From Harmothoe impar (Eukaryota > Annelida > Polychaeta > Phyllodocida > Polynoidae), in contig OX381707.1 of NCBI GenBank assembly GCA_947462335.1, forward strand, positions 84,096,610-84,160,609: a DNA stretch of 64,000 bases. Reading direction: 5' to 3'. The position numbers and the translations under genes were made by a program. The notes beneath the pieces were generated by a model. It had not been told where the DNA came from, ran no database searches, and was given only the letters and a program-made list of their open reading frames with translations. Within the stretch, counting starts at the first letter, position 1. Every line of letters begins with the position of its first letter. Positions 44,101-54,779 of the stretch are shown piece after piece.

Positions 44101-44708
44101 AAAGGGTCCACAAGTTCGGGTAGCTTTCACTGACCTGACTTGTCATCTCACTGATACAGAAGCAAGTTTTCCAGCCTGGGACCCCACAGACAAAGAGCGC
44201 AGAGCTGTGACTAGAATACAACATACAGTACATGGAGGACTGAAGCTCTTCACCTCACTCAGAATGTAAGTAAACTCACTTACATTCTTAAACCTAATCC
44301 AAAATATTTCTTTTTAGCCTGTTCATCTTTATATCATTTTATAAATAATTTTTATGTCATCCCTGTAGAAATATGTTAATACTGATGTCATCACAAACGA
44401 GTTGATAAGGAAACTTTATTATTGGCATAGTTCCTAACACAAGTGTATACCTGTGACTTGACAATAAATATTTTCAAACATAAATTTAACAAGTTCAAGA
44501 GATGTCTCAGGATCTGTCTACAATGTTGTTATTTCTTACCATTACACTTTATGCTTAATATCAGTCTTGATTTATTCACAGGACAACCATTCCTGCTGAG
44601 GTTTTCTGGTCAGCCCCTACTTCCAACTACGGGTATTGGTTTGCACATTCCCAACATCTACTGTCCAACCCAAGCAGGCCTACTATAAGGAAACACAACA
44701 CCTTGTAA
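38127..44708 (+). CDS. CARD-NACHT protein with Pro-Thr-Ser-Gly repeat
   Basis: Eight exons join in phase: 38127-38196, 38442-38524, 39048-39177, 39361-39444, 40009-40144, 40382-41926, 42439-44265 and 44582-44708, total 4002 nt and 1333 residues. Exons 1-3 encode an N-terminal CARD-type death fold (MELTFEKINEHIDRNGPELL...LVKHEVLLDHQ...FLDLVKGG). Exon 6 carries a NACHT NTPase: Walker A GPAGGGKS at about residue 194, Walker B VLVVPDGLDE at about 275, and the following VLATCRTEE. About residues 736-1086 are a PTSG/PTSS/PTSD tetrapeptide array encoded by 12-bp repeats. The last 250 residues have no family I recognise, and no leucine-rich repeats are seen. By domain plan it is an NLR-like innate immune sensor or scaffold in the cytosol, with an unusual stalk-like linker. 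Introns hold MITEs. Confidence 0.82.
38740..39013. mobile_element. Foldback MITE in intron 2 of the CARD-NACHT gene
   Basis: Ends AGCCCGGACTACACTAGGGCGACA-like and its diverged complement (TGTCGCCCTAGTGGAGCCC). A short 11-bp CTGGTTTCGCC array lies inside (38827-38882). It ends 34 nt before exon 3. Confidence 0.7.
41982..42207. mobile_element. Foldback MITE in intron 6 of the CARD-NACHT gene
   Basis: Begins TACCGTAAAACCTTGCGTAT and ends ATACGCGAGGTTTTACGGTA; the inner arms repeat TACGCGAGT. The flanking dinucleotide is not resolved. Confidence 0.8.
42610..43640 (+). repeat. 12-bp in-frame coding minisatellite (Pro-Thr-Ser-Gly)
   Basis: Roughly 85 units of CCAACCAGCGGC with GGC, AGC and GTGAC variants, all in the frame of exon 7. 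Because 12 is a multiple of three and the unit has no stop in any frame, five other frames stay open and produce large artefactual ORFs, including long minus-strand ones. Blocks of about 60-96 bp are themselves repeated near both ends (AGCAGCGGCCCAATCAGTGA), showing recent expansion. Confidence 0.95.
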
Positions 44709-45179
44709 GGTGTCCATTGTTGACCACTGAAAAACTTATACAAAAACAGTCAGAGAAATATAAGATGTTTGCTACAAACATATCATGAAACAAACAATGG
44801 GAAATATGCATTAAATAGGAGATGACAAAATGTCCTGGATGTTATTGGATGATGTTAGACTAATTACTAAAATGACCCAGAGTAAATGGTGATATAATTT
44901 CTATATGTGTATTCTGTTTCTGCATGCCCCATTTAGACGGTGCTTTAACAAGTACATACCAATTTTGCACATGTTATGCCAGACCAGGTAAAAGAAGCAT
45001 GCTTTATCAAACTGATCCAAATAATTCAATTGAGTTTGAGTTTTTAGTTTAAGTTTGGAGTGCTTTATTTCTGGCCAATCATTTTCATATAATTGTCGTA
45101 CATTATTGGGCCAGCTGAGGAAGCTGCCAATGGCATGAGTTTTATAGTTTAGATGCAAATGTAAACTGTCGCTAACTAA
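44709..45179. other. Downstream of the CARD-NACHT gene, nothing recognised
   Basis: AT-rich. No AATAAA close to the stop is obvious; the 3' end is undefined. Confidence 0.35.
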
Positions 45180-46130
45180 AAAGCCGGGTATTGATGGAAA
45201 ATCTCTTAAACAGGTTGTTGTACACCGAAATCTGAAATGCTGGTTCCTAACATGAATGAACCTCCATAATTGACCATATGTGCAGTGATTAAGTTCATTT
45301 CAGACCAAACCTAAATGAACATTGAAATATAGACATATCCCTGCAATAATCATATATCTTGAGGTGAAATCCCAATCAGGATATGCTGAGGGCCATTTGT
45401 GATTTTTTACAGAATTTTAGCAAATTTTCTAAACTATTTTGACCACCCAGAACTCACCTAGTATTTACTGCAGAGTTCTTCTTTCCCTAATAATGTACTC
45501 AGTGACCCCTGAATTCCCTATCTGAGGCCCCCAGAAAGACACCCATTTCGTGCAGATCTCAGACAGGGACGCCCAGGGTCATTGACCTCAACAACCTCTG
45601 CAGTAAATACTGAATGAGTTCTGGGCAGTCAAATTTGAGGAAAGTATCCCTCGGCATATCCTATTTAAGGTGCTCATTGCAGGGATAAGTCTATATTTCA
45701 ATATTTCTTTGGATTCAGTCTGAAATTGATTTATCCTCTGCATATATACATGCAATCTATAGCGAGATATTGACGCTAGATGTCTCCACCCGTTGGTCTG
45801 AATTGTAACTCTGTAGGCTTCAGCTCTCCCTCACTTGCCAATATCCACTGGTGGATAATGGCCGCCACCCCTTCTTAGCCAGGACCAAACCTCTGCTGGA
45901 GAGTGAACAATAAGTTGGAGATTTGAGGCCCACAGAGACTACTCTGCAACAGACTGATATACATGGTCAATAATGAAGTTTCATTCATGTCTGCGACCAG
46001 CATTTCTAAGTTTGGTGATAAGTGTTTTTATGTATAATGTATGGAGGTTATTCCTATTCCTTCATTATATTTTGTTCCTATTGCAAATAAATGACACTGC
46101 TTGAGATATATGTGAAAATTTGTTGACAAA
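45180..46130. repeat. Interspersed palindromic repeat, family C
   Basis: Shares CATGAATGAACCTCCAT, CCCTGCAATAA and GATATGCTGAGGG with 17780-17950. It contains its own inverted half (AGTATTTACTGCAG at 45470 against CTGCAGTAAATACTG near 45597). It is probably a large foldback element. Confidence 0.6.
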
Positions 46131-46439
46131 GAGGTATCATTAATCCTTTCTGCCTGAATTGCAATATCTAAATAAATATTATTACCCTTAAGTCTTGCTG
46201 ATTGCACGCCCTATCCCAGACGCGTGCCTCAATAGCAACCCATTACAGTGGCGGATCCAGGAATTTGGGGATTTTTGTCCAGTCAGTTCCCTTTCTTCCC
46301 CAAATAGAATTTAACAGACCCTACTACAAGCAGGTAGTTGAGTCAGTGGGGTGCATAGTTTGCGCATTGAGACATGCATAGGACTAGTAGCCTAATGATA
46401 TAGGCCCAATATGCTGGTTGCTAAGCAAAATCATAATAA

Positions 46440-46800
46440 AAGGGTATATAGGCTTTGTGGGATAAAGACTGGTCACTGTATGGCCATATATAGCCACTAC
46501 ATGGGCTTTGTGGGATAAAGACTGGTCACTGTATGGCCATATATAGCCACTATATAGGCTTTGTGGGATAAAGACTCGTCGCTGTATGGCCATATATAGC
46601 CACTTTATATGGCTTTGTGGGATAAAGACTGGTCACTGTATGGGCATATATATGGCCACTATATAGGCTTTGTTGGATAAAGCCTTTATCATTGCCTTGT
46701 GGGATAAAAACTATTATCTTGGCTTTGAGGGATAAAGACATTTGTGGGATAAAGACACTTGGGCTTTAACGCCATAATTGAGGGATAAAGACCAGTGGGT
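46440..46800. repeat. GGATAAAGAC-type tandem repeat
   Basis: Units of about 55-60 bp with TTTGTGGGATAAAGACTGGTC and TGTATGGCCATATATAGCCA, degenerating to shorter GGATAAAGAC spacings near 46690-46795. The same word appears beyond Element 2 (55325-55345), so Element 2 interrupts this array. Confidence 0.85.
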
Positions 46801-46803
46801 GTC
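46798..46803. repeat. Target-site duplication of Element 2 (left)
   Basis: GGTGTC precedes the left TIR and is repeated exactly at 55279-55284. Confidence 0.9.
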
Positions 46804-47216
46804 AGTAGTATTGTATGTATCGGAACGGGACTATGGTTAACTACTGTTTATTACTCAATCGACATGCAGCCAATCAGAGGCCTCCATTTGGTCACGTGAC
46901 CGGAAGTGACCTACTTAGGGGATTAGTGGTCACGTCACGTGACCTAGTTAGCCAATCAGAGGCCGCCATTTGGTCACGTGACCGGAAGTGACGTCATATG
47001 ACCTACTTATGGACCGGAAGTGACGTCATATGACCTACTTAGGGGACCGGAAGTGACGTCATATGACCTAATTTAGGATCACGTGACCGGAAGTGACCTG
47101 ATGAGTCACGTGACCGGAAGTGACGTCACATGACCTAATGGCCAACCGGAAGTGAGTGACCTCATTGAGGATCACGTGACCGGAAGTGACCTCATTGATC
47201 ACGTGACCGGAAGAAG
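46804..47216 (+). repeat. Left TIR of Element 2
   Basis: Nearly identical to 4758-5175, with the same series of TCACGTGACCGGAAGTGAC, CCAAT and TGACGTCA motifs. It is followed by an (AAG)n expansion (47213-47300) where Element 1 has only four units. Confidence 0.88.
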
Positions 47217-47270
47217 GAGAAGAAGAAGAAGAAGAAGAAGAAGAAGAAGAAGAAGAAGAAGAAGAAGAAG

Positions 47271-47301
<31 letters not shown>

Positions 47302-47387
47302 GACGTCACGCGACTTAATGAAGAGATGAGCGTCTTTAAGGGGTCACGCGCTTTAAAATGTGATATATATTTTTTTATTTTTTTTTG

Positions 47388-47760
47388 GAGGAGGAGGAGG
47401 AGGAGGAGGAGGAGGAGGAGGAGGATAAGGAGAGGAGGAGGAGGAGGAGGAGGAGAAGGAGGAGGAGGCGAGTCTCTTATTTTTTTCGGTAAACCAATAA
47501 AAAACACCACGATATAAGTTTGTTTTTTTCATTTTTATTGTTTTACGAGCGACTGGAAGTGACTTATTGAACTAGGTAGAAGCGTTCTTTAGAGTGTATA
47601 AGGGGGGAGGGGAGGGGAGGGGAGGGGAGGGGAGGGGGGGAGGGGGGCCCCTTTAAGATGCATGGGGAGGGGGGCGCTTTTAGGATGCATGGGGCGGGTG
47701 GGGGGGAGGGGGGGAGGGGGGAGGGGGGCACTCTAGGGGGGTGGGGGGGGGCACTCTAAG
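47388..47760 (+). repeat. (GGA)n and G-tract array of Element 2
   Basis: Matches 5258-5612 of Element 1, with different unit numbers. The two ATGCATGGGG words are conserved. Confidence 0.85.
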
Positions 47761-47808
47761 GGGCGTTTGTCTCTTTTAAGAAAAAAAGAAAAGAAAAGAT
47801 TTTAATCG

Positions 47809-47850
47809 AGAGACACGCTTCTTCCTCTCGAGAGGAAGAAGCGTGTCTCT
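47809..47850. other. 42-nt perfect palindrome (second copy)
   Basis: Identical to 5661-5702 although the flanking homopolymers differ in length. Confidence 0.9.
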
Positions 47851-48749
47851 TCATTTTTTTTTGTTTAGGAAGTGAGGGTCTTTAGGATCACGTGACTGGA
47901 AGCGACTTGATGAAGCATGTGACTAGAAGTGAAGACGTCACATGCTTTAATGAGGCGATCAGCTGTGACTGGCGGCGGCGGCGGTGGCGGCGGCGGTGGT
48001 GCTGGTGGTGGTGGTAGTAGACGTTACTGTGGTCAGAGTTGATATGGTTTTTTTCCAACAGAAATCAGAGCTTTTATACAGAGGGAGTTTAATCCTATTT
48101 CCAACAGCACCCCAGCTGTCTGGCAGCCGCTCCGCTCCTTAAGAGCTTCTTAAGAGCTTAGTTGACGAGGGGTATGTCATCGCCATCTGTGGAGGCCAGC
48201 TGAAAATGGTGTTTTTTCCTTATCCATAGCCTTACCTCCTACCCCCTACCTGAGGACGACTCTCTCCCCCTTTGGCATTCATTGTAACAAACGTCAGAGG
48301 TCAGGTGAAAATCGGATTTTCATGCACAGCCTTAGTCAGCTGTCACCCCTATTAAACTAGCCGGCCGCCGCCGGCCAGTCTACTCACCACGGCAGGAGGC
48401 GGTGATTTTTTTTGTTTTACACTTAAGTCGCTCACCACATGCACACGACTCTACTCACAGACAGACACACCCGTCTTAGGGGGTCCTGCTTCACACCACA
48501 CGCCTCCTGTAGTTTTTTGTATACACACTCTAAGCTCATGACTGCTTAATCCTTTATACAGCTAATGCGCGTTGAATTAGCACAGTCGGTACACCGCCCG
48601 CTCATGGCAGTCGATCTCTCAAAAAAGGGGGGAAAGAGATCCAGCTGAAAACGTCATGACTTATGTCTTTTGTTTCTCTTTTGTTTCTCTTTGTGAATGC
48701 GGCAGCTGAACAGAGCCGTAAGTAGCTTAGCTCTAGAAGCGAGAAGGAG

Positions 48750-48790
48750 TATATAAGGGGGCTGGAAACACCCATTCACTCACTCAGTCT
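48750..48790 (+). promoter_or_regulatory. TATA and initiator of the Element 2 fusion gene
   Basis: TATATAAG at 48750-48757, followed by CATTCACTCACTCAGTC and the start codon at 48816, as in Element 1. Confidence 0.7.
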
Positions 48791-48815
48791 TTTGCTGCTC
48801 TCTACAGTCACCACC

Positions 48816-49060
48816 ATGAGCAAAACACAACAACTAGTGTCGTCCAAGGATCTAATCGAGTTCAAGAACAAGAAGAGTACGCAGAACGGTGATCGTTTAG
48901 CGTCAGCGTCTCCTCTTGCTACTGAAATTGAGACTACCGCCGCAACCGCTTGGTCTTATCACCCTCCCGCTGTAGCGAGCGCACGCAGCAGTAGTAGTGG
49001 TAGTAGTAGTCGTCGTGGTAGCGACGTTGTTACACTCGCGACGGTTGTTGCTGCTAAGCA

Positions 49061-49094
<34 letters not shown>

Positions 49095-50138
49095 ACACCT
49101 CTTGCTGCGACTGCCGCTACTAGTACTGACACGCAGCACGTTGCACAGAACCTCTCCACCGACGCCATCAACGCCGCTCGCGCTGAGACTTACAGCTATT
49201 CGGACACTCAGCCCCAGCAGCGCGTAGTAGACATACATGCCCTAAAGCAACAGGGTGAGACAGAGAACGACGCTGACGACGAGGCGTACGAGGAACCCGA
49301 AGGGCTACTGGCGCACAGTCCGTTTTTCGACCTCATTTCCACTGGTAGCGCGTCCGGGCTGTGGCGACTGCCCTCACCACCACCTTACGAAGTTGTGTGG
49401 TTGCCCTGTTCCGACAACGAGTCGTCGGATACCAGCGCAGACGCTGCTCCTGTTATTGGTTCTGCTGCAGTAGTACCTGTATCATCATACTTCAAAGCAG
49501 AGCCGTTAGGATACTTGTCAGACGCTATGCTACTGAAAATAAGTAGTAAGTTGCCGACATCAGATTACATACGGTTAGGTTCATACCTTGAAGTGAACTT
49601 GAAGGATATGGGATATCTCAGTTGTGAGACAAGTGTCATAACTCAAGCTAGAGAAATGTTCACTACTTGGTACCAGAAAAGTTGTACTACTAGGTGGAAG
49701 GACCTAGCCGCCGCCTTGGAAGAATCTTACCGTATGGACCTCATCAAATTCTCACGTGAGTACATGGACAAGCATGACATGTGGGATGGCTTAGAGAGTG
49801 GAGACATGGAGTGGAAAGTGCAGAAATATTTCTCTCTTTTAGCTGAGCTCTGCCCTAGAGACTGGAAGACCATAGGGATCTACTTAGGGTTGACTTCTCA
49901 TGAAGTATCTTTCATCTCTCAACCTGTGCCTTCTGACAGGACTGTGAAGAACCCTGTCTATGAAGTGCTGAGAGCTTGGAAGTACAACGAGACGTCTGAG
50001 CCTATGGCTCTGATGAAAGTGTTGCAAGACGACATGGGTCGCAGCGACGTCGCAATGTATGTTCAAGGGTTGTATGCAGCTGTACCCAAAGACATAAAAG
50101 TGAGCTGTGACACTCCAGTGTTGACCACTCTCGTCTGA
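48816..50138 (+). CDS. Ser/Ala-rich protein fused to tandem death domains
   Basis: 440 residues from the ATG at 48816. Residues about 1-215 match the N-terminal half of the Element 1 gene at 7673 (PLATE, NDADDEAYEEPEG and LPSPPPYE islands retained, homopolymers shorter). The C-terminal half is unrelated to the PC4-like domain. It holds two death-fold repeats: about residues 232-325 (DYIRLGSYLEVNL and TRWKDLAAALEESYRMDLIKF) and about 330-432 (DWKTIGIYLGLTSHEVSFI, then VYEVLRAWK). They are only distantly like the repeats of the separate Element 1 death-domain gene. The ORF has no stop although the polymerase beside it is ruined. It is likely a scaffold or decoy for host death-domain proteins; that is inference. 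Confidence 0.78.
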
Positions 50139-52479
50139 TCCCTGCAGTAAGATGGACATCTGTTGAATTCGATCCTAGACTACAGTCACCTTTCACTATG
50201 CTAATAGTATCGTGTGGTAAGAGGCGTCTAGTATTCGAAGTGATAAATAACGTTTATTTTTTTAAAAATAATTGGTAAATAAGTGAAAAAACAAAAAAAG
50301 AAAAAAATGACGCAGGACGTTTGCGAAAAGTGTTTCAAAATTTTTAAAAGACCGTACAATCACGAGTGACCCGTAGAAAAATGAAGAACAATACCTAAGT
50401 TTTGCCCTCTATGCGGCGATGTCGATTGCTGAAAAGATCACCTGTCGACGCGAATCTCTGGACGAGGTGACTATCCCTCCACGTACATGCCCTGTACCGA
50501 ACGGTGAGGAAACGTTCACGGCGAATTGGCCTGCAATACGAACGAGTGTCAGGATGCACGGGACTCGCGTGAGTGTAACAAACGTCAAACTACCAACCGG
50601 CGAGTTGAGTGACGCTGTAGATACTTTGCGTCGCAATCCGCTTCACACAATGATAAAAAGTGGGTTTCTCGGTAGGCTTACTCTTACAACACAGAGAAGA
50701 CAAGAACATACTGCGCTACTTTCACGTCTCCCAGAACAACGCAACTCTCATTACAACCGCTCCCTACTATAACTAATTCAGAAACTTTGGAAGAGCTCCT
50801 CTCAAAGATGGAAAACACCGTCGCTTGCGAGGAAGTACGGAAACTTTGCGACGCTGACACCAAGCGGTGCGCTCTTTTTCCTACTAATTTTGAACATTTG
50901 CGTTTACATGGGACCGGGGGGTTTTCCCATAGGCGGTAGGAACAGTCAGGACGGTCGAGTTGGAAAGAGAAGCCGTGTGTTAGATTTTCCCAACAAGGAC
51001 AACCTCTGCGTCTTCCGCCACATTTCCTTTCACTTATACAACACCAGCAAGCGCGCTTCAAATTTGTTACGTCAGTTCTGTCCCGCTGCCACACGTGAAA
51101 CTTTTCCTCCCGACGGACATTCCAGAATCTACCCTTACAACATTACCTTCGATTTCGAGGCTTTCTTCAGACCGTGCAGAGAACCGTCGACCGAACACGT
51201 GTCCCTGCTGTGGGATCACGTCCCTTTGTCGGCTAGCGTCGCATCCGACTTTCCGGGGTAGGAGGGGTCGGTGTACATCAGAGAATCCGACGCAGATTCC
51301 GACCCCTTGTTAGACCGAGTTTAAAATCACATAAACGAGAACGCCAAAGTCATCGAGAAAGCTGTGCTAGAACTTTACCGACCAACGTTAGCGAAGTTAC
51401 ATGTGGCGATAGGTGAAGCTCTCCTGCTGGAGGAAGCGACATTCACCCCTTCTCCAGGTGGCTTCGCTGCAGCTCACACCAGACAACCGTTAGTTCAACT
51501 GAAGAAGCAGCTTCTGAGATACATCCGTCAAGCTCCAGTCGTGGGCTTCAACACGGAGCGTTACGACTTGAACCTGATCAAAAATACGCCTTCACTCGTT
51601 CTTTGCCTCCGGAGACCGAAGAAACCAACAATTCAGCGTCATAAAGAGAAGCAATCAATACTTGACGGTTTACACACAGTTTTCTTGGACATAGTAGTCA
51701 ACTATTTGGCACTTGGTTACAGCTACGCGAATTATTTGCGAGCTTTCACCAGAAACGAAGAGAAAAGTCGCTTTCCTTACGAATGGATGACGTATACCAA
51801 GAAACTGGTAAACAGAACCCTGCCACCGAGATCGGCTTTTGACAGCGAACTGACGGGCGTCAAAATGGCCGAAATCCGACTACGCCAAATGTCAGAAAGT
51901 TTAGTACGACAAGAAGATGCAAACTATGAGAGATTACTTGATCCACTACAACAACGAAGACGTCAAACCTTTCATAGAAGCTTTTGAAAAAATCACGCTA
52001 ATTTTTTCCAAGATCGCAGCATTGTCATGTTGAAAGACGAGATCTCTCTCGCCAGTTTGACTTTACAGGTCCTCTTCCAAAACCTATAAGCTGTGTTCAC
52101 AACGTTCCCTCCCTTCGACGCCGTCCTCCACGCTCTGATCAAAGAAAATCTAGTCGGTGGTCCTTCCATCATCTTCCATAGATTTCACGAGAAGGAGTGT
52201 ATAGGTGTCTTATAAGTTGGCAGAGGGTGAATACTAGTGAAAAGGGAAGGCAGGTGTGCAAGTAGCTTTTCTAACAGACACGTGTGTGAACTAAGCTGCT
52301 TAAGTCTAAACCCACCTGCGGTAGAAGCTCTGTACTGAGAGAGTCTTTTCAGCCGTTTAAGAGGCTTATCTAGGACAGGGTACAAAAGGAGTGAAACGCC
52401 ACTCTCACCCGTCACACTTTCTCCACCCGCCCTTCATCTTCGTAGCATCGTCCACTGTACGGTCGCTCAGCACGTTACG

Positions 52480-52998
52480 ATGATTAGTTCTGCTATTTTC
52501 TTTATTTATGAAAGTGTTGACGCTACAGAGCATCGAAACCCTCTCGAAATGAGCGAAGACACAATATGGTGCGAGGAGACGACATATGCGGACAATGATC
52601 TGGAGTCCATCATTTGTAGCCCGTTGGAACATTATGTTAAAGACTTTGAGGACATGCTAGACAGCACTGAGATGAACCCGAAAGAGAGATCCCTTACTGC
52701 ACAGAAAGAGGCCAAAGCTGTGTTGGAAAAGCACAAGTTTGGTCAAGGATTCACTCTTCAAAGCAGCTGTGTGAGTGTGATAAAAAGTCTTGTGTTGAAA
52801 CATTCAGACATGAAGTTTTCGCGTGCTGTCGACACACTTCCCTTGCCTGAACTGATGATGAACATGATCGACCCCATCGTACCAACACGTTTCGACTCTG
52901 CCAATTGTCCCATGTATAAAATGGTTTCAAGTTTTGCCCGTGGCCGATGGCTAAACGATCCACTGAAGTCAGAAAACCTCCTTGATTTAATCAACTGA
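52480..52998 (+). CDS. Unrecognised ORF in the Element 2 insert
   Basis: 172 residues from 52480; a second Met at 52549 (MSEDTIWCEE) could be the true start. The product is acidic at the N-terminus, then mixed and probably helical (LEKHKFGQGFTLQSS, MKFSRAVDTLPLPELMMNMI). No signal peptide, membrane segment or known motif is seen. A TATA-like TACAAAAG at 52381 lies about 100 bp upstream, with spacing like the other element promoters, so it may be an accessory gene brought from another member of this element family. The reading frame ends at a TGA at 52996. Confidence 0.5.
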   Translation: MISSAIFFIYESVDATEHRNPLEMSEDTIWCEETTYADNDLESIICSPLEHYVKDFEDMLDSTEMNPKERSLTAQKEAKAVLEKHKFGQGFTLQSSCVSVIKSLVLKHSDMKFSRAVDTLPLPELMMNMIDPIVPTRFDSANCPMYKMVSSFARGRWLNDPLKSENLLDLIN

Positions 52999-53039
52999 CT
53001 AAATGTATTTTCTCATACTAGTATTAGTAGCATTAGTAA

Positions 53040-53400
53040 TAGCGGCTACTCAGTCTCGTGCAGCACAAGCAGCAGCATCTGTCAGCAGCATCCGTGACAT
53101 CGTCAGCAGCAGCAGCAGCTGCACAAGCAGCACAAGCAGCCACATCTGTCAACAGTATCCGTGACATCGTCAGCAGCTGCAGCAGCTGCACGAGCAGCGC
53201 AAGCAGCACAAGCAGTAGCATCTGTCAGCGGAATCCGTGACAACGTCAGCAGCAGCAGCAGCTGCACGAGCGGCACAAGCAGCAGCATCTGTCAACAGCA
53301 TCCGTGACAGCGTCAGCAACTACAGCAGCTGCAGCTGTCAGCAGCTGCAGCAGCTGCATGAGCTGCACAAGCAGCAGCAGCAGCAGCAGCGGTAGTGTAG
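53040..53400 (+). repeat. CAGCAG-rich degenerate tandem repeat
   Basis: Units of about 60-65 bp containing AGCAGCATCTGTCAGCAGC and ATCCGTGACATCGTCAGC, with CAG runs between. It leaves frames open on both strands. No gene is supported. Confidence 0.85.
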
Positions 53401-53712
53401 ACTGCTAAATTCGAGATGACGTCATGTCTGTTTCTTAGCATCGACATTCGACATGAGACCTAGTGACATTTGACATGAAGCTTGAAAAACATAGTGACAG
53501 GTGACATGAGCAATTCTTAAAATCACCATGAGATATGAGCATAATTAAGCGACATCGACATGTGCCATGGCTATTTTTTTTTAAGACAAACGCAGTAGTC
53601 TCCTCATCCAGACCTCCGCTAGTAGCGCTCTATAAGCGCAAGCTGTGGCTGTGAACCCCCTCCTCCCACCGTACACACGGGTAAATATCAGAGTCGGCCA
53701 ATGTCGCCAATA

Positions 53713-54040
53713 CTACTCTCATACAAGGGTCAGGCGCTGCTGGACTATAATAGATGGGTCAAGGACTATTCTACTGAGGGTCAGGCTACGCCGGACATTC
53801 AATAACAAGCTGGACTTTGGCAAATTTGCTTGAAAGTCTGGCCAGCAAGAGTCCAGCATACTCTCCCAAGAGTTCAGCATTGCCAGACTATGGCATGAGG
53901 ATCCCGCATGGTCAGACTTTCAAGCAAGTTTGCCAAAGTCCAGCTTGTTATTGAATGTCCGGCGTAGCCTGACCCTCACTAGAATAGCCCTTGACCCATC
54001 TATTATAGTCCAGCAGTGCCTGACCCTTGTCTGAGAGTAG
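53713..54040. mobile_element. Foldback MITE family G inside Element 2
   Basis: Arms of about 135 bp: CTACTCTCATACAAGGGTC on the left and GACCCTTGTCTGAGAGTAG on the right, inverse with few mismatches. Inner AACAAGCTGGACTTTGGCAA pairs with TTGCCAAAGTCCAGCTTGTT. The loop is about 65 bp. Confidence 0.85.
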
Positions 54041-54779
54041 AATTAGCGCTATTGGGTGCCTCTGATATTTGCCTCTGTGTAGTCAAACCTCGCCTGAGAG
54101 AGACATACTTCAGAAAGAAACGAAAGCGGATTCCGACATCGGTGTGTGACGATCACTTAGAGCTTTTCGTGAAGATAAAACGGAAAAAAGTACGAAAATG
54201 GTGTCCGCCGCCCGGCGGATGTTGTGAGAGACGTTACCTTCACGATCTGAGAACTTCGGGGCTTATGAAAGCGGGAAGGTGACGGGATCCTAAGTCTCAA
54301 CTCTAAGACTTACATTTGCTACGATCGAGTCAGCGGCACCGGTGAAAGAAAATCCCAAAAAAAAAGATGGCGTGCAAAAAGTGTACAGAAGTAACAAAAC
54401 CCTAAAGAACCAGTCGTCTTCTTAGATGTTTTCGCAAACGAAAAACTCTCCTTGCGGTAAATAGAAATTTCAAAGTGGTACGAACCAAAAATGGACACTT
54501 ACACCATAGAGAAAGATGACGTGCGCTACTTGTATTATAAGCGTCGCGTGCATTCTAACGGTGTGACAACGAGTCCTTTAAAAATAGCGTGTTTATTAGA
54601 ATTGAAAAAAAGAAAATAAAAAAATAAATAAAATTATTGTTGTGTTTTATTTTCATACGTCTTCTTTTATTAGTAAGTAAAAAAAAATTATAACAATTAA
54701 CTAGCGTGTCCTCTTAAAGTGACACTTCCTCCAGTCGCTGCTGATCGCCTAATTGAAGCATGTGTCGTCGTCACTTCTA

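Larger units (their letters stand above)
52195..54079 (+). other. Foreign segment inside the Element 2 polymerase
   Basis: Unlike any part of Element 1. Left to right it has a promoter-like TACAAAAG at 52381, an ORF (52480-52998), a CAG-rich array, and a foldback MITE. Polymerase similarity stops at CACGAGAAG on the left and resumes at TAGTCAAACC on the right. Confidence 0.75.
50307..54590 (+). pseudogene. Protein-primed DNA polymerase, broken copy
   Basis: Aligns by eye with 9422-13539 in pieces. Breaks include frame shifts from the start (finger region 50307-50400), an internal loss matching about 10219-10615, stops near 51258, and replacement of the segment matching 11700-13030 by 52195-54079. 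The residual C-terminal part, 54080-54590, is again frame-shifted. Exo I (FDFEAFF near 51149) survives, but Pol A, B and C are all missing, so no polymerase can be made. Near 51615 it keeps seven bases missing from Element 1. Confidence 0.85.

Noticed and set aside
47152..47517. Arg-rich or Leu-rich ORFs across (AAG)n and (GGA)n
   Set aside because: Triplet-repeat translation inside the TIR region; not conserved in Element 1.
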